DNA of 64,000 nucleotides from Azospirillum thiophilum (GCF_001305595.1 NZ_CP012401.1:248001-312000), one strand, 5' to 3'; counted from the stretch's first letter, positions 1 to 7,748 are shown. Made by a program: numbers and translations. Notes: generated by a model not told the origin, from the sequence alone.

Positions 1-89
1 CGCAGCCTGACGCGCCGCACGCTCCTCGCCGCATCTCCTCGACGTGAGTGCGCGTCGTGACCGCGTCGTGAGACGCATATTCCCCCTGC

Positions 90-125
90 CCCCGGCCCGG
101 GTCCACCCGGCCGGGGGATTTTTTT
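90..125 (+). terminator. Intrinsic terminator of an upstream gene
   Basis: An 8-bp GC arm (CCCCGGCC, 90-97) pairs with GGCCGGGG around 109-116 and is followed by a run of seven T at 119-125. It faces plus-strand transcription coming from left of the window. The first 60 bases are open in two frames (stops at 45-47 and 58-60) and may be the tail of that unseen gene, but too little is present to name it. Confidence 0.75.
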
Positions 126-133
126 GACGTGCG

Positions 134-649
134 CTACGCCGGTCCCGCCCCGGCCTCGCCGTCCAGCCCGCGGGCCAGCGCGGCGATGGTGCCGTAGCCG
201 ACCTGGTCCACCGGATCGATCTCAGCCATCTTGGCGAGGATGGCCAGCGCCTTGTCGCGGTTGTGGCGGCGCAGTTCGATGAAGGCCAGCGCCTTCATGG
301 TGAACAGGAAGAAGCGCGCCGGCCCGGCCGCCGACCAGTCGGTGGTCCCCACGGTCAGTTGCGACCAGTCGGCGGGGAAGCCGCCCTGCTGGGCCGCCGA
401 GTCCAGCCCGATGCGGGCCACCCGCTCGGCCTCGGCCAGCTTCTTGCGGTTGAAGTAGAATTTGTAGAGCGCATAGAAGACCGGCAGCACGCGCGGTCCC
501 TGGCGGTGGGCCTCCCACAACAGCGCCTCGCAGGCCTCCGGCACATCCCGCGCCTTCACCGCCTCCTGCAGCAACTCGTCGATGTGTTCGGGCACGTCGC
601 CGAAGGCCATGCGGCCGTTCGACATCCTGAGCTCGATCGGCTGGTCCAT
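134..649 (-). CDS. TPR-like hypothetical protein beside nif operon
   Basis: Predicted soluble 171-aa protein that I cannot assign to a named family. It is rich in paired helices: a stretch around residues 45-85 (ending AERVARIGLDSAA) and another at 115-155 (ALAFIELRRHNRDKALAILA) look like tetratricopeptide-type repeats, so a scaffold or partner role is the best structural guess. There is no signal peptide or membrane segment. The ATG at 649 follows a purine-rich GAGGGGAG. It is transcribed away from iscN-nifUSV, and the palindromic NifA site at 766-781 lies between the two, so co-regulation with nitrogen fixation is possible, although no -24/-12 element was found for this strand. Confidence 0.7.
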   Translation of the reverse strand: MDQPIELRMSNGRMAFGDVPEHIDELLQEAVKARDVPEACEALLWEAHRQGPRVLPVFYALYKFYFNRKKLAEAERVARIGLDSAAQQGGFPADWSQLTVGTTDWSAAGPARFFLFTMKALAFIELRRHNRDKALAILAKMAEIDPVDQVGYGTIAALARGLDGEAGAGPA

Positions 650-765
650 CTCCCCTCACCCTTCCGCTGTCTCGTTCAACCATCCGACGCACCGACGACG
701 GAAGATGGCAGGCGCGCGGAGAGAGGGAAAGACCACAATCTTTTTGTGCGGCAAAGTGTCGCTGC

Positions 766-781
766 TGTCGCAAAGGCGACA
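766..781. promoter_or_regulatory. NifA upstream activator site (TGT-N10-ACA)
   Basis: TGTCGCAAAGGCGACA matches the NifA consensus TGT-N10-ACA exactly and is nearly palindromic. It sits about 100 bp upstream of the -24/-12 element at 882-897, a usual distance for DNA looping by NifA. The same 16 bases recur upstream of fixA at 11208-11223. The surrounding stretch 650-952 has no gene; apart from this site and the promoter I see nothing else in it. Confidence 0.85.
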
Positions 782-881
782 CGCGCCAAACCCGACAAAT
801 TCATACGTCTACGAAACTTTGTCGGAATCGCGCCAGCTCCCTTGGATATGACAATCGTTTAAAATCAATATCTTGATCCGT

Positions 882-897
882 TGGCACACCCTTTGCT
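882..897 (+). promoter_or_regulatory. Sigma-54 (-24/-12) promoter of iscN-nifUSV operon
   Basis: TGGCAC-N5-TTGCT is a perfect RpoN promoter with GG and GC at the canonical spacing. Transcription would start near 908, leaving a leader of about 45 nt before the iscN ATG at 953. With the NifA site upstream this predicts expression only under nitrogen-fixing (low-ammonium, low-oxygen) conditions. Confidence 0.9.
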
Positions 898-952
898 TTT
901 CTCCTCGTCAGATCGGCCGGCACTCCGGCAACGCGTTTTGAGGAGGCGGGAC

Positions 953-1360
953 ATGGTGACGCTGACGGATGCGGCTGTTTCCACCCTGGAACAGGTCCTG
1001 GCGAAGTCGGGAGGCGCGGCCGCCGGCTTGCGCATCGCGGTGACCGACGGCGGCTGCGCCGGCCTGAAATACCAGATGGGGCTGGAGGCGGCGGCCACCG
1101 ACGAGGACGCGGTGTTCAGCTTCGGCCCGGTCACCATCTTCGTCGACGCCAACAGCCAGCCCTTCCTGGACGGCGTGGTGGTCGATTTCGTCGAGGGGAT
1201 CGAGGGGTCGGGCTTCAAGTTCGACAACCCGAACGCCACCAGCAGCTGCGGCTGCGGCAAGTCCTTTTCCGCCAATGGAGCAGGGGCCGGCGAGAGCGGC
1301 GGCTCCTGCTCGACCACCTCGTCGGGCTGCGGCTCGTCGGCGCCCTATTCGACACACTGA
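953..1360 (+). CDS. iscN: Nif-associated A-type Fe-S carrier (IscA/HesB family)
   Basis: A-type iron-sulfur cluster carrier thought to accept or deliver Fe-S clusters during nitrogenase maturation. The 135-aa product has the three family cysteines at C35, C99 and C101 (GGCAG and SCGCGKSF), the same spacing as in IscA. The ATG at 953 is preceded by GAGGAGGCGGGAC; an upstream in-frame ATG at 881 lies before the predicted transcription start and is rejected. After residue 105 there is an extra Gly/Ser-rich tail with two more cysteines (C119, C126), unusual for the family, which normally ends near residue 107. It is the first gene of the operon, 96 bp before nifU. Confidence 0.9.
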   Translation: MVTLTDAAVSTLEQVLAKSGGAAAGLRIAVTDGGCAGLKYQMGLEAAATDEDAVFSFGPVTIFVDANSQPFLDGVVVDFVEGIEGSGFKFDNPNATSSCGCGKSFSANGAGAGESGGSCSTTSSGCGSSAPYSTH

Positions 1361-1393
1361 CCGGCGCACTGATCACCGGCAACGGACGTCTTC

Positions 1394-1423
1394 CCGGATT
1401 TCTTCCCCCCGGATTTCTTCCCC
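1394..1423 (+). repeat. 15-bp exact tandem duplication
   Basis: CCGGATTTCTTCCCC occurs twice head to tail in the short iscN-nifU spacer, ending about 33 bp before the nifU start. No function is evident; it may be a simple replication slip. Confidence 0.8.
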
Positions 1424-1456
1424 AAGGCGCGCACCCCACGGAAAGGCAGCAGCGAC

Positions 1457-2380
1457 ATGTGGAACTACACCGACAAGGTCAAGGAACACTTCTTCAACCC
1501 GAAGAACTCCGGTGTCCTGGATACCGCCAACGCGGTTGGCGAGGTCGGCTCCATCACCTGCGGCGACGCTCTGCGTCTGATGCTGAAGGTCGATCCCGAC
1601 ACCCAGATCATCGAGGACGCGAAATTCCAGACCTTCGGCTGCGGTTCGGCCATCGCGTCGTCGTCGGCGCTGACCGAGATGATCATCGGCAAGACGGTGG
1701 ACGAGGCGCTGGTCCTGACCAACCGCGACATCGCCGAGTATCTGGGCGGCCTGCCGCCGGAGAAGATGCACTGCTCGGTCATGGGTGCCGAGGCGCTGCG
1801 CGCCGCCATCGCCAACTACAAGGGCGAGGCGTGGGAAGACGACCATGAGGAAGGCGAGCTGGTCTGCAAGTGCTTCGGCATCGACGCCGCCATGATCGAG
1901 CGCGCGGTGACCGTCAACGGTCTGACCACGCTGGAGGAGGTCACCCACTACACCAAGGCGGGCGGCTCCTGCCAGACCTGCCACGAGAAGATCGAGGAGG
2001 TGCTGGAGGAGGTGATGGCCAAGACCGGCGCCCTGAAGCCCGCCAGGAAACACACCCCGGGCACCGTCGGGCTGGACGCCATCAAGCCGCTGGAGCCGAA
2101 GGCCGAGCCGGCAGCGGCGCCCAAGCTGACCAACGTCCAGCGCATGCAGGTCATCATGGGCGCGATCGAGGAGATGCGGCCGCAGATCCAGCGCGACGGC
2201 GGCGACGTGGAACTGGTCGACATCGACGGCAAGGACATCTACGTCCGCCTGACCGGCGCCTGTTCCGGCTGTTCGCAGTCGGCCGGCACGATGATGGGCG
2301 TGCAGATGAAGCTGGTGGAGAAGCTGGGCGAGTTCGTGCGCGTCAAGCCGGCCTCCCTCCTGCCCGCCCACGCCGGTTGA
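1457..2380 (+). CDS. nifU: NifU Fe-S cluster scaffold
   Basis: Modular scaffold on which Fe-S clusters for nitrogenase are built from NifS-derived sulfur. All three classical modules are present in 307 aa: an IscU-like domain with C35, C62 and C106; a central 2Fe-2S domain with C137, C139, C172 and C175; and a C-terminal Nfu domain (about 225-300) with the CSGC pair C269/C272. The nine cysteines match the pattern known from Azotobacter NifU. It lies between iscN and nifS (14-bp gap) in the NifA-dependent operon, so it is the nitrogenase-dedicated scaffold and not a housekeeping IscU. Confidence 0.98.
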   Translation: MWNYTDKVKEHFFNPKNSGVLDTANAVGEVGSITCGDALRLMLKVDPDTQIIEDAKFQTFGCGSAIASSSALTEMIIGKTVDEALVLTNRDIAEYLGGLPPEKMHCSVMGAEALRAAIANYKGEAWEDDHEEGELVCKCFGIDAAMIERAVTVNGLTTLEEVTHYTKAGGSCQTCHEKIEEVLEEVMAKTGALKPARKHTPGTVGLDAIKPLEPKAEPAAAPKLTNVQRMQVIMGAIEEMRPQIQRDGGDVELVDIDGKDIYVRLTGACSGCSQSAGTMMGVQMKLVEKLGEFVRVKPASLLPAHAG

Positions 2381-2394
2381 AAGGAAGCCTGACC

Positions 2395-3600
2395 ATGAGC
2401 CAGGGCATCTATCTCGACAACAACGCCACCACCCGCGTCGACCCGGAAATCCTCCAGGAGATGCTGCCGCTCTTCACCGAGCATTTCGGCAACCCGTCGT
2501 CGATGCACGGCTTCGGCGCCGCGGTGGGCGGCAAGATCGAATGGGCGCGCAAGCAGGTCCAGGCGGTGCTGGGCGCGGCCCACGACAGCGAGATCGTCTT
2601 CACCTCCGGCGGGACGGAAAGCGACAACACCGCCATCCTGTCGGCGCTGGAGGCCTACCCGAAGAAGCGCGAGATCGTCACCAGCGTGGTCGAGCATCCC
2701 GGCGTGCTGTCGCTGTGCGAGTATCTGGAGAAGAAGCGCGGCTACAAGGTCCACCGCATCCCGGTCGACGGCAAGGGCGACCTCGACATGGAGGCCTACC
2801 GCACGGCCCTGTCCGATCAGGTCGCCATCGTCTCGATCATGTGGGCCAACAACGAGACCGGGACGATCTTCCCGGTCGAGGAACTGGCGCGCATGGCCAA
2901 GGAGGTCGGCGCAATCTTCCACACCGACGCGGTCCAGTCGGTCGGCAAGATCCCGATGAAGCTGGCCGACAGCGCCATCGACATGCTGTCGCTGTCCGGC
3001 CACAAGCTGCACGCCCCCAAGGGCATCGGCGCGCTCTACGTCAAGCGCGGCCTGCGCTTCCGCCCGATGCTGCGCGGCGGCCACCAGGAGCGCTCGCGCC
3101 GCGCCGGCACCGAGAACGCGCCGGGCATCGTCGGGCTGGGCGCCGCCGCCCAACTGGCGCTGGTCCATATGGGCGACGAGAACACGCGGGTGAAGGCTCT
3201 GCGCGACAAGCTGGAAAAGGCGATCCTGGCGGCGGTCCCAAGCTGCTTCGTCACCGGCAACCCGGACCACCGCCTGCCCAACACCTGCAACATCGCCTTC
3301 GAGTACATCGAGGGCGAAGCGATCCTGCTGCTGCTGAACGAGGCCGGCATCGCCGCGTCGTCCGGCTCGGCCTGCACCTCGGGCTCGCTGGAACCCAGCC
3401 ACGTCATGCGCGCGATGGGCGTGCCCTACACCGCGGCCCATGGGGCGACCCGCTTCTCCCTGTCTCGCGAGACGACGGAAGAGGAGATCGACCGGGTCAT
3501 CGCCGTGGTGCCGGGCATCATCGCCAAGCTGCGCAGCCTGTCACCCTACTGGCAGCAGGAAGCGGGCAAGCCGAAGGAATTCGCACCCGTCTATTCGTAA
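2395..3600 (+). CDS. nifS: NifS cysteine desulfurase
   Basis: PLP enzyme that takes sulfur from cysteine as a persulfide and passes it to NifU. The 401-aa protein has the PLP lysine K204 in LSLSGHKLHAPKG, the histidine H101 in VVEHPG, the cofactor aspartate in HTDAVQS and the persulfide cysteine C327 in SSGSACTSGS, as in group I desulfurases. The ATG at 2395 follows AAGGAAGCC and begins 14 bp after nifU. Like its neighbours it should be transcribed from the sigma-54 promoter at 882. Confidence 0.98.
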   Translation: MSQGIYLDNNATTRVDPEILQEMLPLFTEHFGNPSSMHGFGAAVGGKIEWARKQVQAVLGAAHDSEIVFTSGGTESDNTAILSALEAYPKKREIVTSVVEHPGVLSLCEYLEKKRGYKVHRIPVDGKGDLDMEAYRTALSDQVAIVSIMWANNETGTIFPVEELARMAKEVGAIFHTDAVQSVGKIPMKLADSAIDMLSLSGHKLHAPKGIGALYVKRGLRFRPMLRGGHQERSRRAGTENAPGIVGLGAAAQLALVHMGDENTRVKALRDKLEKAILAAVPSCFVTGNPDHRLPNTCNIAFEYIEGEAILLLLNEAGIAASSGSACTSGSLEPSHVMRAMGVPYTAAHGATRFSLSRETTEEEIDRVIAVVPGIIAKLRSLSPYWQQEAGKPKEFAPVYS

Positions 3601-3714
3601 CACCGGAATCGCAGGCCGGGTCGGGGGCCCGTCCCGGCACCCCGCCCGACGACACCCCGTCGGGGCAGGTTCCCGGCCCGGTCTGCGACACTTCTCGAAG
3701 GGAGGAGGTTCTTT

Positions 3715-3833
3715 GCCCCCTCCCTAACCCTCCCCCGCTTCGCGGGAGAGGGGACTGCCGCCGCTCCTTTGCAAATTCTCCGCAAAGCTCCTACCCCCTC
3801 TCCCGCAAAGCGGGGGAGGGATGGGGAGGGGGC
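3715..3833. repeat. Inverted-repeat intergenic element, copy 1
   Basis: A 119-bp element in the nifS-nifV gap starts GCCCCCTCCCTAACCC and ends with the near reverse complement. Each end also contains a short GC hairpin (CCCCCGC-TTCG-CGGG and CCCGC-AAAG-CGGGGG), so the whole unit can fold into one long stem. A related copy lies at 24919-25020. It resembles palindromic interspersed (REP/MITE-like) elements: no ORF and no transposase. Sited inside an operon, its RNA could act as a stabilising or attenuating structure between nifUS and nifV. Nothing else was seen in 3601-3868. Confidence 0.8.
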
Positions 3834-3868
3834 ATCCACGGCGACAACTTTCCCAGGAAGGTGCCCCC

Positions 3869-5008
3869 ATGCCCACCACCTTTGCCACCATCAACGACAC
3901 CACGCTGCGCGACGGCGAGCAGACGGCCGGCGTCGCCTTCACACTGGACGAGAAGATCGCCATTGCCCGCGCCCTCGACGCCGCCGGCGTGCCGGAGCAG
4001 GAGATCGGCATCCCTGCCATGGGCGAGGAGGAGCGCGAGGGCATCCGTGCCGTCGCCTCGCTGGGATTGAAGGGCCGGCTGATGGTGTGGTGCCGCATGC
4101 ACGACGCCGACCTGAAGGCGGCACTGTCCTGCAATGTCGGCTTCGTCAACCTGTCGATGCCGGTGTCCGACATCCACATCACGAAGAAGCTGAAGCGCAG
4201 CCGCGCCTGGGCGCTGGCGGAGATCGAGCGCAAGGTTCGCCAAGCCCGCGACCATGGGTTGGAGGTCAGCGTCGGCGGCGAGGATTCCTCCCGCGCCGAC
4301 ATGGATTTCCTGATCGCCGCCGCCACCGTCGCCCAGGCCGCCGGCGCCCGCCGCTTCCGCTTCGCCGACACGCTGGGCGTGCTCGACCCGTTCCAGACGC
4401 GCGCCTGCATCGAACGGCTGCGCCGGGCCACCGACCTGGAGATCGAGATCCACGCCCATGATGATCTCGGCCTCGCCAACGCCAATTCGCTGGCCGCGGT
4501 GCTCGGCGGCGCCACCCATGTCAACACCACGGTGAACGGCTTGGGCGAACGCGCCGGCAACGCGCCGCTGGAGGAGGTGGTGGTGTCGCTGAAGCACCTC
4601 TACCACATCGACACCGGCATCGAGACGCGGTCGCTCGGCACCATCTCCGATCTGGTGGAGCGGGCGTCCAACCGGCCGGTGGCGGTCAACAAGTCGATCG
4701 TCGGCGACGCCGTCTTCACGCATGAGGCCGGCATCCATGTCGACGGGCTGCTGCGCGACCGCGCGACCTACCAGAATTTCGATCCGGCCGAGGTCGGGCG
4801 CGAGCACCGCATCGTGCTGGGCAAGCATTCCGGCACCGCGGCGGTAAAGCTCGCCTATGACCGGCTCGGCATCGCCTGCGACGACGTCGCGGCGCAGCTG
4901 GTGCTGCCGCAGGTCCGGGCGCTCGCCACCCGCGCCAAGCGGCCGCCGACGCCGGACGAGCTGCGTGCCTTCCTGGAGGCCGCGACTCCGGTGCCGGTCA
5001 CGGCATGA
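3869..5008 (+). CDS. nifV: NifV homocitrate synthase
   Basis: Condenses acetyl-CoA with 2-oxoglutarate to homocitrate, the organic ligand of the iron-molybdenum cofactor. The 379-aa protein has the alpha-IPM/homocitrate synthase signatures: INDTTLRDGEQ at the N terminus (metal-binding D and catalytic R), the metal histidines of EIHAHDDLG, and VNTTVNGLGERAGNAPLEE downstream. The ATG at 3869 follows AGGAAGGTG. It is separated from nifS by a 268-bp gap that carries the inverted-repeat element, so its transcription may be partly uncoupled from nifUS. Confidence 0.96.
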   Translation: MPTTFATINDTTLRDGEQTAGVAFTLDEKIAIARALDAAGVPEQEIGIPAMGEEEREGIRAVASLGLKGRLMVWCRMHDADLKAALSCNVGFVNLSMPVSDIHITKKLKRSRAWALAEIERKVRQARDHGLEVSVGGEDSSRADMDFLIAAATVAQAAGARRFRFADTLGVLDPFQTRACIERLRRATDLEIEIHAHDDLGLANANSLAAVLGGATHVNTTVNGLGERAGNAPLEEVVVSLKHLYHIDTGIETRSLGTISDLVERASNRPVAVNKSIVGDAVFTHEAGIHVDGLLRDRATYQNFDPAEVGREHRIVLGKHSGTAAVKLAYDRLGIACDDVAAQLVLPQVRALATRAKRPPTPDELRAFLEAATPVPVTA

Positions 5009-5054
5009 ACACATCGACCCGCATACCGGCAACCCGCATCGGGAGGACTGAGGC

Positions 5055-5942
5055 ATGTCAGCCATCGACGCCGATCCGGCCACTGGGCCGGCCACGGGTC
5101 CGGCGGGACGGGACGCGATGACCGCCCCCGGGATCGCCGCCCTGCTGCGCGAGGACGTCGCCTGCGTATTCGACCGCGATCCGGCGGCGCGCAACCTCTT
5201 CGACGTGCTGACCTGCTATCCCGGCATCCATGCGCTGGTGATGTACCGTTTCGCCAATGCCGCCTGGCGGCGGGGGCTGCGCTGGCCCGCCCGCTTCCTC
5301 TCCTATCTGGCACGGGCGCTGACCAACATCGACATCCATCCCGGCGCCACCATCGGCCGCCGCTTCTTCATCGACCATGGCGCCGGCGTGGTGGTCGGCG
5401 AGACGGCGGAGGTCGGCGACGACGTCACGCTCTATCATGGGGTGACGCTGGGCGGCACGTCCTGGAACAAGGGCAAGCGCCATCCGACGCTGATGGACGG
5501 CGTGCTGGTCGGGGCCGGCGCCAAGATCCTGGGGCCGATCACGGTCGGCGCCAACGCGCGGGTCGGCGCCAATTCCGTGGTGACCAAGCCGGTGCCGGCC
5601 GGCATGACCGTGGTCGGCATTCCCGGCCGGGTGGTCCGGCCAGAAACCCAGCGCCAGCTGTCCGACCACGGCATCGACCTGGAACACCACCTGATGCCCG
5701 ACCCGGTCGGCCGGGCGATCGCCTGCCTGATCGACCACATCAACCGCATCGAAGCCCGGCTGGAAGCCCATGCCGCCGCCGAGACCGCAACGGGATTGTC
5801 ACGGATCGGTGATACGAATGTCCGCCTTTCGGAAATTCGGCTGAGCGATATACGTTTGGACGGTGTCGCCTGCAGTTCCTGCGGCAACATCTGCGACCAG
5901 GAGGGGTGCAGCCCCTCCCCTTCCACCCAGCAGAACGCGTGA
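5055..5942 (+). CDS. cysE: Nif-associated serine O-acetyltransferase with Cys-rich tail
   Basis: Makes O-acetylserine from serine and acetyl-CoA, the precursor of cysteine; in a nif operon it is believed to raise cysteine supply for NifS. Of 295 aa, residues 90-195 form the left-handed beta-helix with hexapeptide repeats, including [13 protein letters not shown] and [19 protein letters not shown], where the active-site residues lie. The C terminus differs from housekeeping CysE: after about residue 240 there is an extra tail with four cysteines (C273, C276, C280, C285). The start at 5055 has GGGAGGACTGAGGC upstream. It lies 46 bp after nifV and 13 bp before nifW. Confidence 0.93.
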   Translation: MSAIDADPATGPATGPAGRDAMTAPGIAALLREDVACVFDRDPAARNLFDVLTCYPGIHALVMYRFANAAWRRGLRWPARFLSYLARALTNIDIHPGATIGRRFFIDHGAGVVVGETAEVGDDVTLYHGVTLGGTSWNKGKRHPTLMDGVLVGAGAKILGPITVGANARVGANSVVTKPVPAGMTVVGIPGRVVRPETQRQLSDHGIDLEHHLMPDPVGRAIACLIDHINRIEARLEAHAAAETATGLSRIGDTNVRLSEIRLSDIRLDGVACSSCGNICDQEGCSPSPSTQQNA

Positions 5943-5955
5943 GGAGCCTTCGACG

Positions 5956-6291
5956 ATGAGCGAGTTCACCGACGACCTCGACGATCTGGAAACCGCGGAA
6001 GACTTCCTGCGCTATTTCCACGTCACCTACGACCAGCGCGTGGTGAATGTGAACCGGCTGCACATCCTGCAGCGGTTCCACGACTACCTGTCGGCCGATG
6101 GCGGCATGGAAGGCCTGGACGACGACGGCATGTCGTCCCGCTACCGCGTCCATCTGGAGCGCGCCTACCTGGACTTCGTCGTTTCCAACGCCATCGCCGA
6201 GAAGACCTTCAAGGTCCACAAGGAGGAGGCGCGCAAGATGGCCGACCGCTTCGTGCCGCTGGACAGCCTGCTGGGTTCACCGGTCGGCTGA
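5956..6291 (+). CDS. nifW: NifW nitrogenase stabilising/protective protein
   Basis: Small soluble protein that binds the MoFe protein and helps protect nitrogenase from oxygen or aids its late maturation. The 111-aa length and the motif series ETAEDFLRYFHVTYDQRVVN, LHILQRFHDYL and the conserved C-terminal half fit the family. The ATG at 5956 is preceded by GAGGAGCC. It is the last gene of the operon: a strong hairpin with T residues follows at 6330-6354. Confidence 0.95.
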   Translation: MSEFTDDLDDLETAEDFLRYFHVTYDQRVVNVNRLHILQRFHDYLSADGGMEGLDDDGMSSRYRVHLERAYLDFVVSNAIAEKTFKVHKEEARKMADRFVPLDSLLGSPVG

Positions 6292-6329
6292 GCCGCCGGC
6301 GCCGATCCTCACCGATTTGCCGTCAGCGA

Positions 6330-6354
6330 GGGGGGGCGCCGGGCGCCCCCCTTT
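6330..6354 (+). terminator. Terminator after nifW
   Basis: GGGGGGCGC pairs with GCGCCCCCC across a tiny loop and is followed by TTT. It lies 40 bp after nifW and just before the converging gene at 6360-6662, so it probably closes the nif operon and may also serve the facing gene. Confidence 0.65.
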
Positions 6355-6359
6355 CGCCG

Positions 6360-6662
6360 TCAGTGGATCTTGGTCTCGTTCGGACCGGCGTCGCGGCGAT
6401 AGACGTGGACGTGATACGCCGCCATCGGGTTGTCGTCGATGTAACGCAGAAGATCTTTCTCAGTCCCCGGCGTGGCGTCGCGGATCAGCACCTGCCAGGC
6501 GGGCTCCATCGTCGCACGCATCGTCTCGTCATGGGGAAGCATGATGAACCCAGCCCATTCCGGGTCGAAATCCGCCAGATAGCTCTTGGCGTAATGCTTC
6601 ATCATCGTCGCGTCGTTGACGTTGACGCTTTCCATGTTTTCAAAACAGACACGCAGGTCCAT
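6360..6662 (-). CDS. Uncharacterised 100-aa protein between nifW and fixX
   Basis: Family not recognised. The product is acidic to neutral, without membrane segments or cysteine motifs (one cysteine, C6); conserved-looking stretches include YLADFDPEWAGFIMLP and a C-terminal MAAYHVHVYRRDAGPNE. The ATG at 6662 has a good GAGGAGACC site 4-5 bp upstream. It converges on nifW and is on the same strand as fixABCX, but a plus-strand regulator (6912-7334) and the fixX terminator separate it from them. Its location argues for a nitrogen-fixation link, but no NifA/sigma-54 site was found for it, so this stays a guess. Confidence 0.75.
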   Translation of the reverse strand: MDLRVCFENMESVNVNDATMMKHYAKSYLADFDPEWAGFIMLPHDETMRATMEPAWQVLIRDATPGTEKDLLRYIDDNPMAAYHVHVYRRDAGPNETKIH

Positions 6663-6911
6663 CGCCGGTCTCCTCATGGCCAAGGGTGCCGCCCCGCCGG
6701 CCGGCCCAGAAAACAGGGGCCGGGAAACGGTGCGGGGCGGCAGGATTCGATTGCGAAAACAGCCATGGACCAAAGATGGTGCGCGAGGCCGCTCAAAAAC
6801 AAGCCCTGTGCCGGTGCGACCCATGCGTTCGGCGCAGACTGCACCATTGGTCATAACCCTGCGTTTTTGGGTTCGCGCTCTGCGATGCTTCTGTAGAATC
6901 GCTGTGACAGC

Positions 6912-7334
6912 ATGCATGCAATCAATATGAACGACCCCACATCCGACACCGACCCTCCCCTGCGGATCCTCATCGTCGAAGACGAAAGCCTCGCCGCCAT
7001 GGCATTGGAGGAGATCCTCGGGATGCTCGGCTTCTGCGTCGTCGGCATCGAGGACAACGCCGAGGACGCGGTCGAGGCCGCAGAGCGGTTGCATCCCGAT
7101 GTCGTGATGATGGACATCCGCCTGCGCGGCACCCGCGACGGGATCGAGGCCGCCGCAGCCATCCGTGCGCATGCCGGCACGCGCTGCATCTTCACCTCGG
7201 CCTTCGCCGATGCCGAGACGCGGCACCGGGCCGCCGATTGCGAACCCTTCGGCTTCGTCCGCAAGCCCTATTTCCCCGCCGAGCTCCAGCGGGCGCTGAA
7301 CCAGGCGGCGCTGCAACTCGGGCGCCGGGCATAG
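6912..7334 (+). CDS. Single-domain response regulator
   Basis: Phosphoacceptor receiver domain without an output domain, 140 aa (CheY-like/Spo0F-like). The acidic pocket is E23/D24 in ILIVEDES, the phosphorylation site is D68 in VVMMDIRLRG, the switch residue is T94/S95 in CIFTSAF and the conserved lysine is K118 in FGFVRKPY, so the domain should be active. An alternative start is the second ATG at 6927; neither has a clear ribosome-binding site. It sits alone between the nif operon and fixX with no adjacent kinase; the hybrid kinase at 11270-14380 is the nearest candidate partner. Confidence 0.88.
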   Translation: MHAINMNDPTSDTDPPLRILIVEDESLAAMALEEILGMLGFCVVGIEDNAEDAVEAAERLHPDVVMMDIRLRGTRDGIEAAAAIRAHAGTRCIFTSAFADAETRHRAADCEPFGFVRKPYFPAELQRALNQAALQLGRRA

Positions 7335-7390
7335 CGGACGGCCTTCGTCTCCTCCCTGCCTCCAAACAAGATCCAAACAAGACGCAGACG

Positions 7391-7422
7391 AAAAGGCCCC
7401 CGCGCGTCGCCGCGCGGAGGCC
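7391..7422 (-). terminator. Terminator of the fixABCX operon
   Basis: Read on the minus strand, GGCCTCCGCGCG folds with CGCGCGGGGGCC over a GCGA-type loop and is followed by TTTTCGTCT. It lies 33 bp after fixX. Confidence 0.75.
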
Positions 7423-7454
7423 GTTCGAGGCCGGGGACTCGGAAGCCGGTACGG

Positions 7455-7748
7455 TCAGCCGAACTTGTAGCTGATGCCGTAGCCGCCGCGCGGATAGTCC
7501 CAGGCGATGTTGCCCTTGTCCTGGCAGACGACCCGGCAGGTGCCGCATTCCAGGCAGCCGTCGGTGACGAGCGTCACCGAACCGGCTTCGTTCTTGCTGT
7601 AGCATGCGGCCGGGCAGCAGAAGGTGCAGGCCTGCTTGTCGCAGCTCTTGCAGGCCTCCTCGCTCTTGATCTGGATGTGCGGCCGGCTTTCATCGACGAT
7701 GTAGCGGTTCTGATAGAGCTTCTCTTCGACCTTCACCATGATGCTCAT
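7455..7748 (-). CDS. fixX: FixX ferredoxin-like protein
   Basis: Ferredoxin-like subunit that links the FixC quinone oxidoreductase to the FixABCX bifurcating complex. The 97-aa protein has a CLECGTCRVVC signature (C65, C68, C71, C75) for a 4Fe-4S cluster and a second Cys-rich part (C33, C36, C41, C44, C45, C49). Its ATG overlaps the fixC stop (ATGA), implying translational coupling; an internal ATG at 7739 is the alternative start. Last gene of the operon, followed by a terminator. Confidence 0.97.
   Translation of the reverse strand: MSIMVKVEEKLYQNRYIVDESRPHIQIKSEEACKSCDKQACTFCCPAACYSKNEAGSVTLVTDGCLECGTCRVVCQDKGNIAWDYPRGGYGISYKFG

Noticed and set aside
1373..2371. 332-codon minus-strand open frame opposite nifU
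   Set aside because: Exact antisense of nifU, with His/Gly/Gln-rich meaningless translation; nifU on the plus strand has all nine expected cysteines.
5863..5955. Longer nifW start 31 codons upstream
   Set aside because: It overlaps the cysE tail, lacks a ribosome-binding site and adds sequence not found in NifW proteins; ATG 5956 follows GAGGAGCC.
6662..6911. Possible sigma-54 promoter for the 100-aa gene (GGCACCCTTGGCC on the minus strand)
   Set aside because: GG and GC are two bases too close for a -24/-12 element and no TGT-N10-ACA site is present.
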